Positions 15,697 to 23,883 of a stretch of DNA of 25,891 nucleotides are shown piece after piece (positions within the stretch are counted from its first letter, which is position 1; each line of letters opens with the position of its first letter). The notes beneath the pieces were generated by a model that was not told the origin of the DNA, made no database searches, and worked only from the letters and a program-made list of their open reading frames with translations. The stretch covers positions 1 to 25,891 of the forward strand of contig PCCJ01000081.1 in assembly GCA_002731665.1 (NCBI GenBank), in the 5' to 3' direction. The position numbers and the translations under genes are program-made. Source of the DNA: Actinomycetota bacterium (GTDB lineage Bacteria; Actinomycetota; Acidimicrobiia; Acidimicrobiales; Poriferisodaliceae).

Positions 15697-17622
15697 TCAA
15701 TCTGCGATCAGTTCGTTCGACCGCATCGGCTCAATTATGTACTCATCAAGATCAGCTTCGCGTGTCATTTCGTAATAGTCCACATTTCTCCATGGCGAGT
15801 TAACGACTATACGACCTCGATCATTTCGGTAGTAGGAAGTCATTCCTTCATGCGTCCAGACCATGTTCTCATGTGCTGCATCAACCTGAGCGTTGTATTC
15901 ATCATGCACATCTTGCCGAATTTCGACTGCCCCAATTCCCTCTTTAGTCATCTTCGAAATGATGTCCATGATGTACCGCACCTGCATTTCAACTACGAAA
16001 ATTAAACTGCCTCCATGACCTGGTTGCAGATTCGGACCATACAGTGTGAACAGATTAGGGAAATCGGGAACAACAGTCCCAAGATAAGCTTTCGCATTGT
16101 CATTTTGCCATTGGGTCGCCAGGCTCTCCCCTGTTCGTCCCACAGCGTCGTAGGTTGTGATGAAATTTAAGACATCGAACCCAGTGGCTAGAATTAAAAC
16201 ATCAGCTTCTCGCTCTTCACCATTTGAAGAAATAATTTTATTTTTATCTATTCTTTCTATCCGGTCATCGATTAGCTCTACGTTGTCTTTCCGCAACATC
16301 CGATACCATCCGTTGTCCATCAGCATTCTTTTACCAAATGGTGGGTAGGTCGGCAGGACCTTCTCTAGAAGCTCATCAGCTTTATCACCAAGTTCATCTT
16401 CGACATACTTGCTGAAATAGGCTCGATGCGCATCGTTCTGAGCGTTTAGAGATCGTTCTGGATGCTCCCAATTCGGATCTTTTTGGAGTGCAGAATGAAT
16501 CCGATCGTTAAAAGTCCAACCTAAGCGAACGCGATACCAATTTCTGTAAAGGGGAACCTCTCGTAAGAGAAATCTGAGGGCTTCTGGAACTGGTTTCCTG
16601 AATTGGTCGAACGGAGCCGCCCAGTGCACTGAACGCTGGTAGATAGACAGAGATTCAACATCATCTTGGACCTCCGGAGCTGTTTGCATGCAGCTAGCAC
16701 CGTTACCAATAATTGCTACTCGTTTATCTTTTAGGTCCGCTCCTTCAGGCCACTTAGCGGTGTGCCATTTTTCCCCTATCCAACTATCTAAGCCATCGAT
16801 ATCAGGGGAAACAGGTGGGTTGAATATCCCAGCAGCGCTAATCACTACATTGGCTTCTAATAGTTCAACTTCACCATTTTCAGATCTAATTTGGACTTGC
16901 CAGGTCTGCCTGCTTTTTTGGTATTCAATATGGTCTACCGATGTAGAGAAACGAATCGTGTCTCTAACCTCGAATTGATCACAAACATGCTCCAGATACT
17001 CATGAAGCTCGCTGCGTAAACAAAAATATTTGTCCCAATCGAAAGGCGCGAATGAGTATGAATAAAGGTGATTAGGAGTATCTACGCCAGCGCCTGGGTA
17101 CCTATTTTCCCACCAGACACCGCCGACTGTGGCGTTGCGTTCTATGACCTGGTATTCAACTCCCAGCTGTTTAAGATTTATCGCTGCACATAGACCTGAA
17201 ACGCCAGCTCCAATAACTAGAACCTTGAACCCTTCTGGAGTTTCAATTGGATCATGGTCCAAAAATTTAACTTGGCCCAGCTGAGCCGCTGTGAACGGTC
17301 CGTACTCCTCAGGCACAGTTTCAGCCATAGCCACACTCAACATACGAACAATTAGCTCTTCGTCTGGATCAGCTAGCGCTAACGGCCTTCCATCTCTCCA
17401 GGCAAGGATTGCTTCTAAGGCCGCTTCTCGAACTTCCGTTTGATGTTCCTCGCTAAGACCGCCAGAGTCATTATCGCCCAAACCGGTCTGTCTCCCAGGC
17501 GCATATGGCGCATCTAACCAATGCAACTCGCCAGTTAGTTGAACAATAACCATGAGCAGCGTAGGAATATTGGCAACATTGATTGCTTCTTCGAATATTT
17601 TTTCTTCATTGCGGTTAGGCAT
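15697..17622 (-). CDS. Baeyer-Villiger monooxygenase, 4-hydroxyacetophenone-monooxygenase-like
   Basis: A 641-residue FAD/NADPH class B flavoprotein that inserts oxygen next to a ketone to give an ester or lactone. It has a helical N-terminal extension of about 130 residues (NIPTLLMVIVQLTGELHW, 18-35), then the FAD Rossmann motif GAGVSG (138-143), GGVWWENRYPGAGVD (167-181), the Baeyer-Villiger fingerprint WIGEKWHTAKWP (281-292), the NADPH motif GNGASC (306-311) and ATGFD (479-483). Length and the N-terminal domain match HapE-type 4-hydroxyacetophenone monooxygenases (about 640 residues). The first fingerprint residue is Trp instead of Phe. The ATG is preceded by GAGGA with 7 nt spacing. Downstream it meets the threonine aldolase; upstream lies a long gap. 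Confidence 0.9.
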   Translation of the reverse strand: MPNRNEEKIFEEAINVANIPTLLMVIVQLTGELHWLDAPYAPGRQTGLGDNDSGGLSEEHQTEVREAALEAILAWRDGRPLALADPDEELIVRMLSVAMAETVPEEYGPFTAAQLGQVKFLDHDPIETPEGFKVLVIGAGVSGLCAAINLKQLGVEYQVIERNATVGGVWWENRYPGAGVDTPNHLYSYSFAPFDWDKYFCLRSELHEYLEHVCDQFEVRDTIRFSTSVDHIEYQKSRQTWQVQIRSENGEVELLEANVVISAAGIFNPPVSPDIDGLDSWIGEKWHTAKWPEGADLKDKRVAIIGNGASCMQTAPEVQDDVESLSIYQRSVHWAAPFDQFRKPVPEALRFLLREVPLYRNWYRVRLGWTFNDRIHSALQKDPNWEHPERSLNAQNDAHRAYFSKYVEDELGDKADELLEKVLPTYPPFGKRMLMDNGWYRMLRKDNVELIDDRIERIDKNKIISSNGEEREADVLILATGFDVLNFITTYDAVGRTGESLATQWQNDNAKAYLGTVVPDFPNLFTLYGPNLQPGHGGSLIFVVEMQVRYIMDIISKMTKEGIGAVEIRQDVHDEYNAQVDAAHENMVWTHEGMTSYYRNDRGRIVVNSPWRNVDYYEMTREADLDEYIIEPMRSNELIAD

Positions 17623-18422
17623 TGGTTTCCTCAGGTTCCTAGATCTTGCAGATTATAATTTTTGACATTTCCTGAAGATTTCTTAAATCAGGTTGGTCAT
17701 CTTGCATCAAACGGGCGAACTCTCAATAAATATAGCTTTTTTCGTGCGGAGACGAGTGCCTTGAAGCATTTATAGCTATTTGAATCTTCCTACAACGGTC
17801 TCATTTTTTTGTTTCATCATAGTAATCACCAATAACACTAAGCTTCTCTCTTATATCCATTAAGTAGATGTCTTGACGAAAGTCCAAGTTCATCGTTGCT
17901 CGCCGATTGTTAGAAGTGTTCGCATCTCAATCTTCAATAGCTTGCCTCGCTAGCAATGGTGCTTTCATAAAGCTCGACTGAGGCACTTAATAGTTCGACT
18001 ATAACCCATAGATTAGTTTCTAAATCAGCTTCCAATGACAGCCTGCGTCACTCATCTATGATCAATTTCTATGTGAAAATAAAACTCAAATTAAAGCATT
18101 ACTTGCTCCACATAGACGGTGAGATAGATCACTTTCTAATTAGGCTTTCTCCAAATGATAAAGGCTGAATCTATTGCAAACCTCAATAGTTTCTCCACTA
18201 AACGACCCATTATTATCAAACTTGGTTGAGTCTCGATTCGGTAATTTAAAGGCCTTCACCGTTCACGAAGCACAAAATTCTTAAAAGCGTTTGACGTATA
18301 ATCTGCTTGTGGAATAGCCGACATTACGTTCCCTCCTAGCTTCATTGCAGATCGGTAGTACATTTTAACGCTGAAACTTACATAATTGAACAGCGCTCAA
18401 TAGGCGAACAAAGGACATTACT
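17623..18422. other. 800-bp gene-poor, AT-richer gap
   Basis: I see no open frame with protein-like composition, no tRNA or rRNA and no terminator hairpin. It separates two divergent genes, so both promoters must be here. Visible items are a GTGA-N6-TCAC dyad at 18119-18132, adjacent TTGACG/TATAAT hexamers at 18291-18302 with unusable spacing, and AAAGGA before the gene at 18423. A decayed gene or a small RNA cannot be excluded. Confidence 0.5.
18119..18132. promoter_or_regulatory. Possible CRP/FNR-family (GlxR-like) binding site
   Basis: GTGA-GATAGA-TCAC is a perfect GTGA-N6-TCAC dyad, the core recognised by CRP and actinobacterial GlxR-type regulators (TGTGA-N6-TCACA). The outer T/A pair is absent. 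It lies about 290 bp upstream of the dehydrogenase at 18423 and about 500 bp upstream of the monooxygenase, far from either start. Confidence 0.3.
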
Positions 18423-19307
18423 ATGCCTAACTCTTCCACCGGGAGCATCGGCTTTATAGGGCTAGGCGCTATGGGAGCTCCCATGTGTCACAACCTTGCC
18501 CGAAAAGCGTCGGTGCCTGTTATCGCTTTTGATCTCGACCATAACCGCATCGATCAAGCAGTTGACTACGGCGCTATCGCTGCTGACGACCTTGCACACG
18601 TAGCAACAGCAGATTTAATCTTCGTATGCCTTCCAGGAGAATCAGAAACTCTGGAAGTATGCATTGCAAACGATGGCCTCCTGCAACATATGACTCCTAA
18701 CAAGACTCTTGTCGATTGCACTACCACAACGGTTAGTTCTAATCATTTGATCGCTAGTGAGCTCAATAACGTAGGCGTCAATTTTGCTGATGCTCCTGTC
18801 GCTCGCGGTGTGCTCAACGCAGTTGAGGGCACACTCTCCATTACCGTAGGCGCTTCAGCAGAGACTTTTCGTCTGATCGAAAAATGGCTCTTGCTAATGG
18901 GCACCGAAATATCACATTGCGGGCCAATTGGAAGCGGAACGGTAATGAAGCTCGTAAACAACATGGTCTTATTTCAGAATGTTTCAGCACTTGCCGAGGC
19001 CATGGCGATTGCAACGCGAGCCGGAATAAACCGAAATGACGTTTTTAAATATCTTTCGTTAGGGTCCGCTGACAGTTTCGCTCTCAGGCGCCATGGAGAG
19101 CATATGACTAGTGGTGAATATCCAACTGACAGGTTCCCCACGACTTATTCCCACAAAGATCTTGGGTACCTTCTTGATTTAGCTTCAGAGCTTGGCGTAG
19201 ATGCAGCCGGTGCGTCCTTAGTTCAAGATAGATTCGAAGAGGTGATTAGGCGCGGTCTAGGAAATTTGTATTCACCTGTCATCTACCGACTATTTGAGGA
19301 TGAATGA
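18423..19307 (+). CDS. Beta-hydroxyacid dehydrogenase (3-hydroxyisobutyrate dehydrogenase family)
   Basis: A 294-residue NAD(P)-dependent oxidoreductase of the 6-phosphogluconate/3-hydroxyisobutyrate dehydrogenase family. The Rossmann signature is GFIGLGAMGAPM (10-21); substrate-binding segment DAPVARGVLNAVEGTLSI (123-140) corresponds to the family DAPVSGG motif with SGG changed to ARG; catalytic Lys176 and Asn180 sit in GTVMKLVNN. Asp37 at the end of strand 2 suggests NAD rather than NADP. The ATG has AAAGGA with 7 nt spacing. Its stop overlaps the start of the next gene, so both are translated together. The changed substrate loop argues against simple 3-hydroxyisobutyrate; the true substrate is unknown. 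Confidence 0.9.
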   Translation: MPNSSTGSIGFIGLGAMGAPMCHNLARKASVPVIAFDLDHNRIDQAVDYGAIAADDLAHVATADLIFVCLPGESETLEVCIANDGLLQHMTPNKTLVDCTTTTVSSNHLIASELNNVGVNFADAPVARGVLNAVEGTLSITVGASAETFRLIEKWLLLMGTEISHCGPIGSGTVMKLVNNMVLFQNVSALAEAMAIATRAGINRNDVFKYLSLGSADSFALRRHGEHMTSGEYPTDRFPTTYSHKDLGYLLDLASELGVDAAGASLVQDRFEEVIRRGLGNLYSPVIYRLFEDE

Positions 19308-20311
19308 TGGTGAGTACATCTCTAATAGACACGGCAAGATTCGTCTCAGACCACGAGCTGTTTCCAAGGGCCATTGAGGCAGACGTTTCTGGTTTAGTGC
19401 CAAGTCAACAACTAGACATTCTAAAATCGGTCGGGCTTTACGGGCTGTTTTCACCTTCACATGTTGGCGGCGCTGGCGTAGACATAGCGACGCAACACCA
19501 GGTAGTAGAGATCCTCGCAAGCGGGTGCTTGACCACTACGTTCTGTTGGGTTCAGCATGGAGGTGCCTCCAAAGCAGCCGCTAACGCCGAAGGGCCTATG
19601 AAAGACGAATGGGCGGATCGTCTCGCGTCCGGCGAAGCAAGAGGTGGAGTGGCTTTTGCTCATTTAGTGCGCCCAGGCCCTCCTACGCTTGTTGCTGAAA
19701 ATAAATCAACTGGTTGGCATTTCTCAGGTACTGCGCCCTTCGTCACCGGTTGGGGAGATATCGATGTCGTTCTTGTTGCGGCACGTCATGAAAATAAGAT
19801 TGTCTGGGCATTAGTCGAAGCAAACGAAACAAATTGCATTCGTACTAGATCTCTTTCGTTGGCCGCTCTTAACTCAACACATACTGTTGAACTTTCTTTC
19901 GATTCTCTTTACGTAGATCAAACTCAAGTCACTCAAATACAAGAATTTGATTCCTGGTACCTGCAGTACCAATCCGGTTTACGAGCTAATGGGTCACTTG
20001 GCCTTGGAGTTACTAGCAGGGCGTTGAGCTTATTGGGTCCATCTGCTCTTGACAATGAGCTCATAGCCACGCGTTCTATGCTGGACGGAGCATCGGTATC
20101 CGAGTTACCAGCAGCGCGAGGGCGGCTAGGCGATTTGTGCATACGCTCCACATCTGCGCTGCTAGCTTCGCGTGGGGGCTCAGGAATGATCGTTGATCAA
20201 CATGCGCAACGACTCGCTAGAGAGGCTCTCTTTCTTCTAGTGCAAGGACAGACACCAGAAATTAAGAAAATTCATGTTGAACGATTGACCCATTCGAATA
20301 TTAATTCTTAG
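19307..20311 (+). CDS. Short acyl-CoA-dehydrogenase-fold flavoprotein
   Basis: About 334 residues, short against the roughly 380 of typical acyl-CoA dehydrogenases. N-terminal helices (ILKSVGLYGLFSPSHVGGAG, about 39-58), a middle beta-domain (WHFSGTAPFVTGWGDIDVVLV, about 137-157) and a C-terminal helical part with AQRLAREALFLLVQGQTP are recognisable. The SEPGAGSD signature is replaced by FAHLVRPGPP, and no catalytic Glu of the EGT type is visible. It may be a non-dehydrogenase flavoprotein, such as a DszC-like monooxygenase, or an enzyme on an unusual acyl group. Start: ATG at 19307 (TGATG overlap, GAGGA 6 nt upstream); the adjacent ATG at 19304 is also possible. Coupled to the beta-hydroxyacid dehydrogenase. 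Confidence 0.8.
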   Translation: MVSTSLIDTARFVSDHELFPRAIEADVSGLVPSQQLDILKSVGLYGLFSPSHVGGAGVDIATQHQVVEILASGCLTTTFCWVQHGGASKAAANAEGPMKDEWADRLASGEARGGVAFAHLVRPGPPTLVAENKSTGWHFSGTAPFVTGWGDIDVVLVAARHENKIVWALVEANETNCIRTRSLSLAALNSTHTVELSFDSLYVDQTQVTQIQEFDSWYLQYQSGLRANGSLGLGVTSRALSLLGPSALDNELIATRSMLDGASVSELPAARGRLGDLCIRSTSALLASRGGSGMIVDQHAQRLAREALFLLVQGQTPEIKKIHVERLTHSNINS

Positions 20312-20371
20312 CAACAAGTGTTCGCAGATCATCTACCATGCTTTTTAACCATCTGCCAGAGAACCGTGTCG

Positions 20372-20719
20372 CTACTTAGACAAACCCACAACCTGGACTC
20401 TGTTGTTATAAAAAGACATATAGCCGGCAATCGGTGAAACACTTAGAATTGGAGAATCGTAAGCCCAAACAATATCTTCATGAGTCACGCCATCAACTGT
20501 GACGTGCCAATACCTTGCATTGCCCTTATAAGGGCAATGAGTCACTGCCGTTGATGCAGTTAACAAATCAGAGCTGACATCGCCTGGCGGAAAATAGAAA
20601 CAGGCCGGTAAGTTTCCTTCAAGTAGCTGTATCGCAGATTCAGATTCCGCTATTACCACGGCGCCTATTAGCACCTTAACTAGCCCTTCATGGGTTTTAA
20701 GTTCGATCGTGTTACTCAT
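20372..20719 (-). CDS. DUF427 domain protein
   Basis: A 115-residue protein with the DUF427 signature THCPYKGNARYWHV (about residues 62-75), preceded by a short acidic strand and FYFPPGDV and followed by WAYDSP and the end motif IAGYMSFYNNRV. The family has a small beta-tent-like fold and no established function. I use the ATG at 20719, because a TAAGTT hexamer lies 7 nt upstream as in other leaderless genes here; a TTG at 20728 with AAAGGG 6 nt upstream is the alternative. It is divergent from the phosphotriesterase-like gene across about 38 bp and convergent with the flavoprotein. No role is proposed. Confidence 0.88.
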   Translation of the reverse strand: MSNTIELKTHEGLVKVLIGAVVIAESESAIQLLEGNLPACFYFPPGDVSSDLLTASTAVTHCPYKGNARYWHVTVDGVTHEDIVWAYDSPILSVSPIAGYMSFYNNRVQVVGLSK

Positions 20720-20726
20720 ATCAAGC

Positions 20727-20732
20727 AACTTA
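20727..20732 (-). promoter_or_regulatory. Probable -10 box of a leaderless transcript (DUF427 gene)
   Basis: Minus-strand TAAGTT, 7 nt before the ATG at 20719. It overlaps the alternative TTG start at 20728. Confidence 0.4.
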
Positions 20733-20747
20733 GACCCTTTGGTGAAA

Positions 20748-20753
20748 TAATGT
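20748..20753 (+). promoter_or_regulatory. Probable -10 box of a leaderless transcript (phosphotriesterase-like gene)
   Basis: TAATGT, identical to the hexamer before the genes at 831 and 1370, but only 4 nt from the ATG at 20758, so spacing is slightly short. No Shine-Dalgarno is present. Confidence 0.4.
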
Positions 20754-20757
20754 TCAC

Positions 20758-21732
20758 ATGACTTCAGTTGAAACTGCTAGAGGGTCCATCGCAAGCACGA
20801 ATCTTGGCAGAGTGCTGATGCATGAACATGTGTTTGTTATCTCAACAGAAATCCAAAATAACTACCCAGATGAGTGGGGAGATGAAGAGACACGGATTAG
20901 TGACGCAGCCGACCGACTCAACGAATTAAAGGCAGCTGGAATTGACACAATTCTAGATCCCACAGCAATAGGTCTCGGTAGGTACATACCGCGGATACAG
21001 TTAGTTGCAGCTCGCACGGACATCAATATTGTTTGCGCGACTGGCTTATACACTTTTAATGAGTTGCCACATTATTACCAAAGGCGCAGTCCCGTTAACG
21101 GTGTTGATCCGATGGCTACCCATTTCGTTAAGGACATTACCGACGGGTTTGCCGATACGGGAATAAAAGCCGGTGTGATCAAGTGCGCCACTGACAAGCT
21201 GGGACTTACCCCTGATGTGGAAAGAACCCTGCGAGCCTGCGCTCAAGCGCATCGCGAAACGGGGTGCCCTATCACTACTCATACGAATGCTGAAACGCAT
21301 CGAGGCTTAGACCAACAAAGAATATTCGCAGAAGAAGGAGTGGACCTTTCTCGCGTTGTTATTGGACACTGCGGTGACACTAATGACATTGACTACCTCC
21401 AAGCATTACTCGATCAGGGAAGCATTCTAGGAATGGACCGGTTCGGAATAGACGGGTACCTCAACACGGAGCAAAGAGTCGAAGTGGTCGCCGAACTATG
21501 CAACCGGGGACATGCCAGCCAGCTTGTTCTTAGCCATGACGCATCATGTTATATCGATTGGATTGAAGGTGAAGTTCCCCTTGCACCGCTACCTAATTGG
21601 CACTACCTGCACATAAGCCAAGACGTGGTTCCGGCGCTCCTACAGATGGGCGTTACCGATGGTCAAATAGATGAAATGCTGATAGAAACGCCTCACCGGT
21701 TTTTGGATTCGGTGAACAAGGGCGGCTATTAA
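20758..21732 (+). CDS. Phosphotriesterase-like metal-dependent hydrolase
   Basis: A 324-residue TIM-barrel amidohydrolase of the phosphotriesterase family. All binuclear-metal ligands are present: His22-x-His24 (MHEHVF), carbamylated Lys142 (GVIKCATD), His175 (TTHTNAET), His204 (IGHCGDTND) and Asp261 (LSHDASC). Family members include organophosphate hydrolases, phosphotriesterase-like lactonases that open acyl-homoserine or other lactones, and uncharacterised PHP-type esterases. The many hydrophobic lactonase hallmarks cannot be judged by eye, so lactonase versus phosphoesterase is open. No signal peptide. Divergent from DUF427; 316 bp separate it from the next gene. Two Baeyer-Villiger monooxygenases in the window make a lactone or ester substrate plausible (inference). 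Confidence 0.92.
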   Translation: MTSVETARGSIASTNLGRVLMHEHVFVISTEIQNNYPDEWGDEETRISDAADRLNELKAAGIDTILDPTAIGLGRYIPRIQLVAARTDINIVCATGLYTFNELPHYYQRRSPVNGVDPMATHFVKDITDGFADTGIKAGVIKCATDKLGLTPDVERTLRACAQAHRETGCPITTHTNAETHRGLDQQRIFAEEGVDLSRVVIGHCGDTNDIDYLQALLDQGSILGMDRFGIDGYLNTEQRVEVVAELCNRGHASQLVLSHDASCYIDWIEGEVPLAPLPNWHYLHISQDVVPALLQMGVTDGQIDEMLIETPHRFLDSVNKGGY

Positions 21733-21978
21733 ATTCTGTCAGATTATCGAGTTTCCCTGAAGGCCCAAAGGTTGCTATTTCTATTAGATTCAAGATCGAC
21801 TTCCCAACAAATATTTACGTTGATAGCCCCATGTGTTGAGAGGCAATACTTTCATTTTTTGTGATTTAAGATATGCGACTTAGATCTTGGCAATGCTCCA
21901 AGCTCGATTAGCTAAATCCTCGCAACAACGGTAGCTCTCGCTTCTTCATGCAGAGCACTGCTCAATACTTCTTCTAAC

Positions 21979-21995
21979 GCAAGTAGCAAACTTGC
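21979..21995. promoter_or_regulatory. Inverted repeat, operator-like
   Basis: GCAAGT-AGCAA-ACTTGC, two perfect 6-bp arms with a 5-nt centre, ending 53 bp before the start at 22049. If transcription starts at the ATG this is about -70 to -54, a position typical of activator sites. There is no T-tract, so it is not a terminator. Confidence 0.3.
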
Positions 21996-22036
21996 AGCAG
22001 TTATCGAAGCTCTGGGCAAAGATGCCATTGGGCACT

Positions 22037-22042
22037 TAGTAT
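22037..22042 (+). promoter_or_regulatory. Probable -10 box of a leaderless transcript (second CoA transferase)
   Basis: TAGTAT followed by 6 nt and the ATG at 22049, with no Shine-Dalgarno. Confidence 0.5.
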
Positions 22043-22048
22043 CTCACT

Positions 22049-23335
22049 ATGCGAGCAATCCTTGAGGGAATCAAAGTTCTTGACTTTACCCGAGTCCTTT
22101 CCGGCCCAACAGCCACTCGATACCTATTAGAGATGGGAGCCGAAGTCGTGAAAGTCGAAGCGCCTACTAGCGGTGATCTAACAAGAAATTCAGTAACTCA
22201 GATAAACGGTAGAAGCGGGTATTTCGCAACTCACAATCGGGGCAAAAGATCTATATGTGTCAACTTAAAAGATGACCGCGGTATCAAACTGATTCGATCT
22301 ATCACAGATGACTTTGACGTAATTGTCGAGAATTTCACTCCAGGAACAATGGAGCGGCTCGGGCTAGGTTGGGAAGAACTCTCAGCCACAAACTCAAAGC
22401 TAATAATGTGCTCCATCTCAGGGTTTGGACAGACAGGTCCCCTGTCCGATCTTCCAGGCTACGATGGCACTGCTCAGGCATACGCAGGCGTTGGTTCCTT
22501 AAACGGAGAATTAGGAGGTGCTCCCGTGCCAATCGGAGTTCCTGTCGGAGACGTTCTGACCGGCACAAACGCAACTGCGGGGATACTTGGCGCTCTCTTC
22601 ATGAGAGAAAAGACACAACGTGGTCAAAAAATTGAAACTTCGGTGCTGGAATCCTACTTACAAGCTCATGACACGGCCCTGCAGACTTGGTCAGTCACTA
22701 GAGGGGAAACAATCCAAACACGAAACGGCAGATTTCACGCTCTAGTTTGCCCATACGGCATTTTTACAACTGAAAACGGTTACATATTTATTGCCGCCGC
22801 AGCCGACAACCACTGGAATGACCTGTGCAGCGCTATGGATAGAGCTGATTTGCTTGACCCTCGACACCGGTGGCAAGACCGTTTCACACGAGAGGCCGAA
22901 CGTGATTTAGTTAACCCGCTAGTGGAGTTATGGTCGTCTAATCTTTCCAGAGATCAAGCATTGGAGATGCTCCAAAAACATAGAGTTCCGAGTGGCCCTA
23001 TTCTGAGCATCGATGAAGTGGGAAATCTTCCTGAGCTACGAGCATCTGGAGCAATCGAAGTAGTCTCTGACCCCGTCTTGGGCACACTCGTCGTACCTGC
23101 ATTTCCAATTCATTTTTCTGAAGCGGAAACCGGACATAGCTTTGAGGCTGCTTTCCTCGGCGAGCACAACGAAGAGATTCTCAGCAACTTTATTGCGAAA
23201 CCGGATTCGTTAGCTTCTCTAACTGATAGTGGAGTACTTTTCGAAGAGGCCATTGCCACTAGGCCCTCTCGCCAAGGAGTGAGTAGCTTCGCAACAAATA
23301 AAAAAGATAATCATGAAGCAACAGGTGATCGTTAA
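22049..23335 (+). CDS. CaiB/BaiF-family (class III) CoA transferase
   Basis: A 428-residue paralogue of the CoA transferase at 9443. It shows GIKVLDFTRVLSGPTATR (7-24), the CoA-binding HNRGKRSICVNL (62-73), VENFTPGTMERLGLGW (93-108), SGFGQTGPLSD (124-134) and catalytic Asp168 in GVPVGDVLTG. The C-terminus carries about 40 extra residues beyond the family core, ending rich in Lys, Asn and Asp. Adjacent genes are not CoA-pathway enzymes, so it appears monocistronic with its own leaderless promoter. The acid substrate is unknown; the two transferases differ enough around the catalytic Asp (PIGVPVGDVLTGTNA versus LIGAGIADTATGVHA) to suggest different substrates. Confidence 0.93.
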   Translation: MRAILEGIKVLDFTRVLSGPTATRYLLEMGAEVVKVEAPTSGDLTRNSVTQINGRSGYFATHNRGKRSICVNLKDDRGIKLIRSITDDFDVIVENFTPGTMERLGLGWEELSATNSKLIMCSISGFGQTGPLSDLPGYDGTAQAYAGVGSLNGELGGAPVPIGVPVGDVLTGTNATAGILGALFMREKTQRGQKIETSVLESYLQAHDTALQTWSVTRGETIQTRNGRFHALVCPYGIFTTENGYIFIAAAADNHWNDLCSAMDRADLLDPRHRWQDRFTREAERDLVNPLVELWSSNLSRDQALEMLQKHRVPSGPILSIDEVGNLPELRASGAIEVVSDPVLGTLVVPAFPIHFSEAETGHSFEAAFLGEHNEEILSNFIAKPDSLASLTDSGVLFEEAIATRPSRQGVSSFATNKKDNHEATGDR

Positions 23336-23449
23336 GCCCTACTTTCGCAAATCAGATTGTGACTAGTTTGGTGCTTATTGGCGAGGTTAGTTGAGCTACC
23401 TCTCACACACAGCTACATCAAACTGATTAGCAAACTACCGGTCTTCCAG

Positions 23450-23842
23450 TCAGGGCCTATCCACAGGGACAGTGACCATTTCTGATGGAGTAACAACTTC
23501 CAGGGCCTCAAAATCATTTGAGCAACCCGTTTCATTGTGGACCATGCCTGAGGGAATGGCCATCGCCCCGCCTTCCGAAAGCCTTTCAGATCGACCATCC
23601 TCGAACTCAAGATCAACCCATCCTTTGAGAACGTACACGAATTGGAGATCACACTCGTGGTAGTGCCACCCAGTTGATTCCATGACATCTGTTGAGCGCA
23701 TAACCTGCGCCCTATATTTACCTTCGGTGAGGTCGGCGAGTCCTGTATCTCTATATTCGAAGAAGGACCTTCTTCCTGTTTTTCCGAATGCAGCGTCCGC
23801 CAATTGTTGGCACAACAATTCGCTCACTAGGTTAGTTTCCAT
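23450..23842 (-). CDS. Small cupin-domain protein
   Basis: A 130-residue single-domain cupin. Motif 1 is GWHYHECDLQFVYVLKGWVDLEF (His60, His62, with Gln67 where a Glu is more common), and motif 2 is GGAMAIPSGMVHNE (His102), giving a plausible His-based metal site. Single-domain cupins serve as small dioxygenases, isomerases or ligand-binding regulators; no function can be fixed. I chose the ATG at 23842, preceded by AAAAGGTGA with 5 nt spacing. The frame is open for 22 more codons to an ATG at 23908, but that start would overlap the upstream gene by 25 nt and lacks a spaced ribosome binding site. Likely cotranscribed after the mycothiol-type enzyme (41-bp gap). Confidence 0.85.
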   Translation of the reverse strand: METNLVSELLCQQLADAAFGKTGRRSFFEYRDTGLADLTEGKYRAQVMRSTDVMESTGWHYHECDLQFVYVLKGWVDLEFEDGRSERLSEGGAMAIPSGMVHNETGCSNDFEALEVVTPSEMVTVPVDRP

Positions 23843-23883
23843 CTGCGTCACCTTTTCGATAGTTCGCGCTGAGGGCAAGGTAG

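Larger units (their letters stand above)
21733..22048. other. Intergenic region upstream of the second CoA transferase
   Basis: 316 bp with no convincing gene. It contains an inverted repeat at 21979-21995 and the probable -10 box of the next gene at 22037-22042. No terminator for the phosphotriesterase-like gene is evident. Confidence 0.4.

Noticed and set aside
18291..18302. TTGACG immediately followed by TATAAT as a promoter
   Set aside because: The two hexamers are adjacent, not 16-18 bp apart, and no partner element lies at the right distance from either.
9443..23335. The two CaiB/BaiF genes as a recent duplication
   Set aside because: They share only family motifs; catalytic-Asp surroundings and C-termini differ, so they are old paralogues.
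23383..23402. GAGGT...ACCTC stem between the convergent CoA transferase and cupin genes as a terminator
   Set aside because: Five base pairs with a 10-nt interior and no T-tract; too weak to call.
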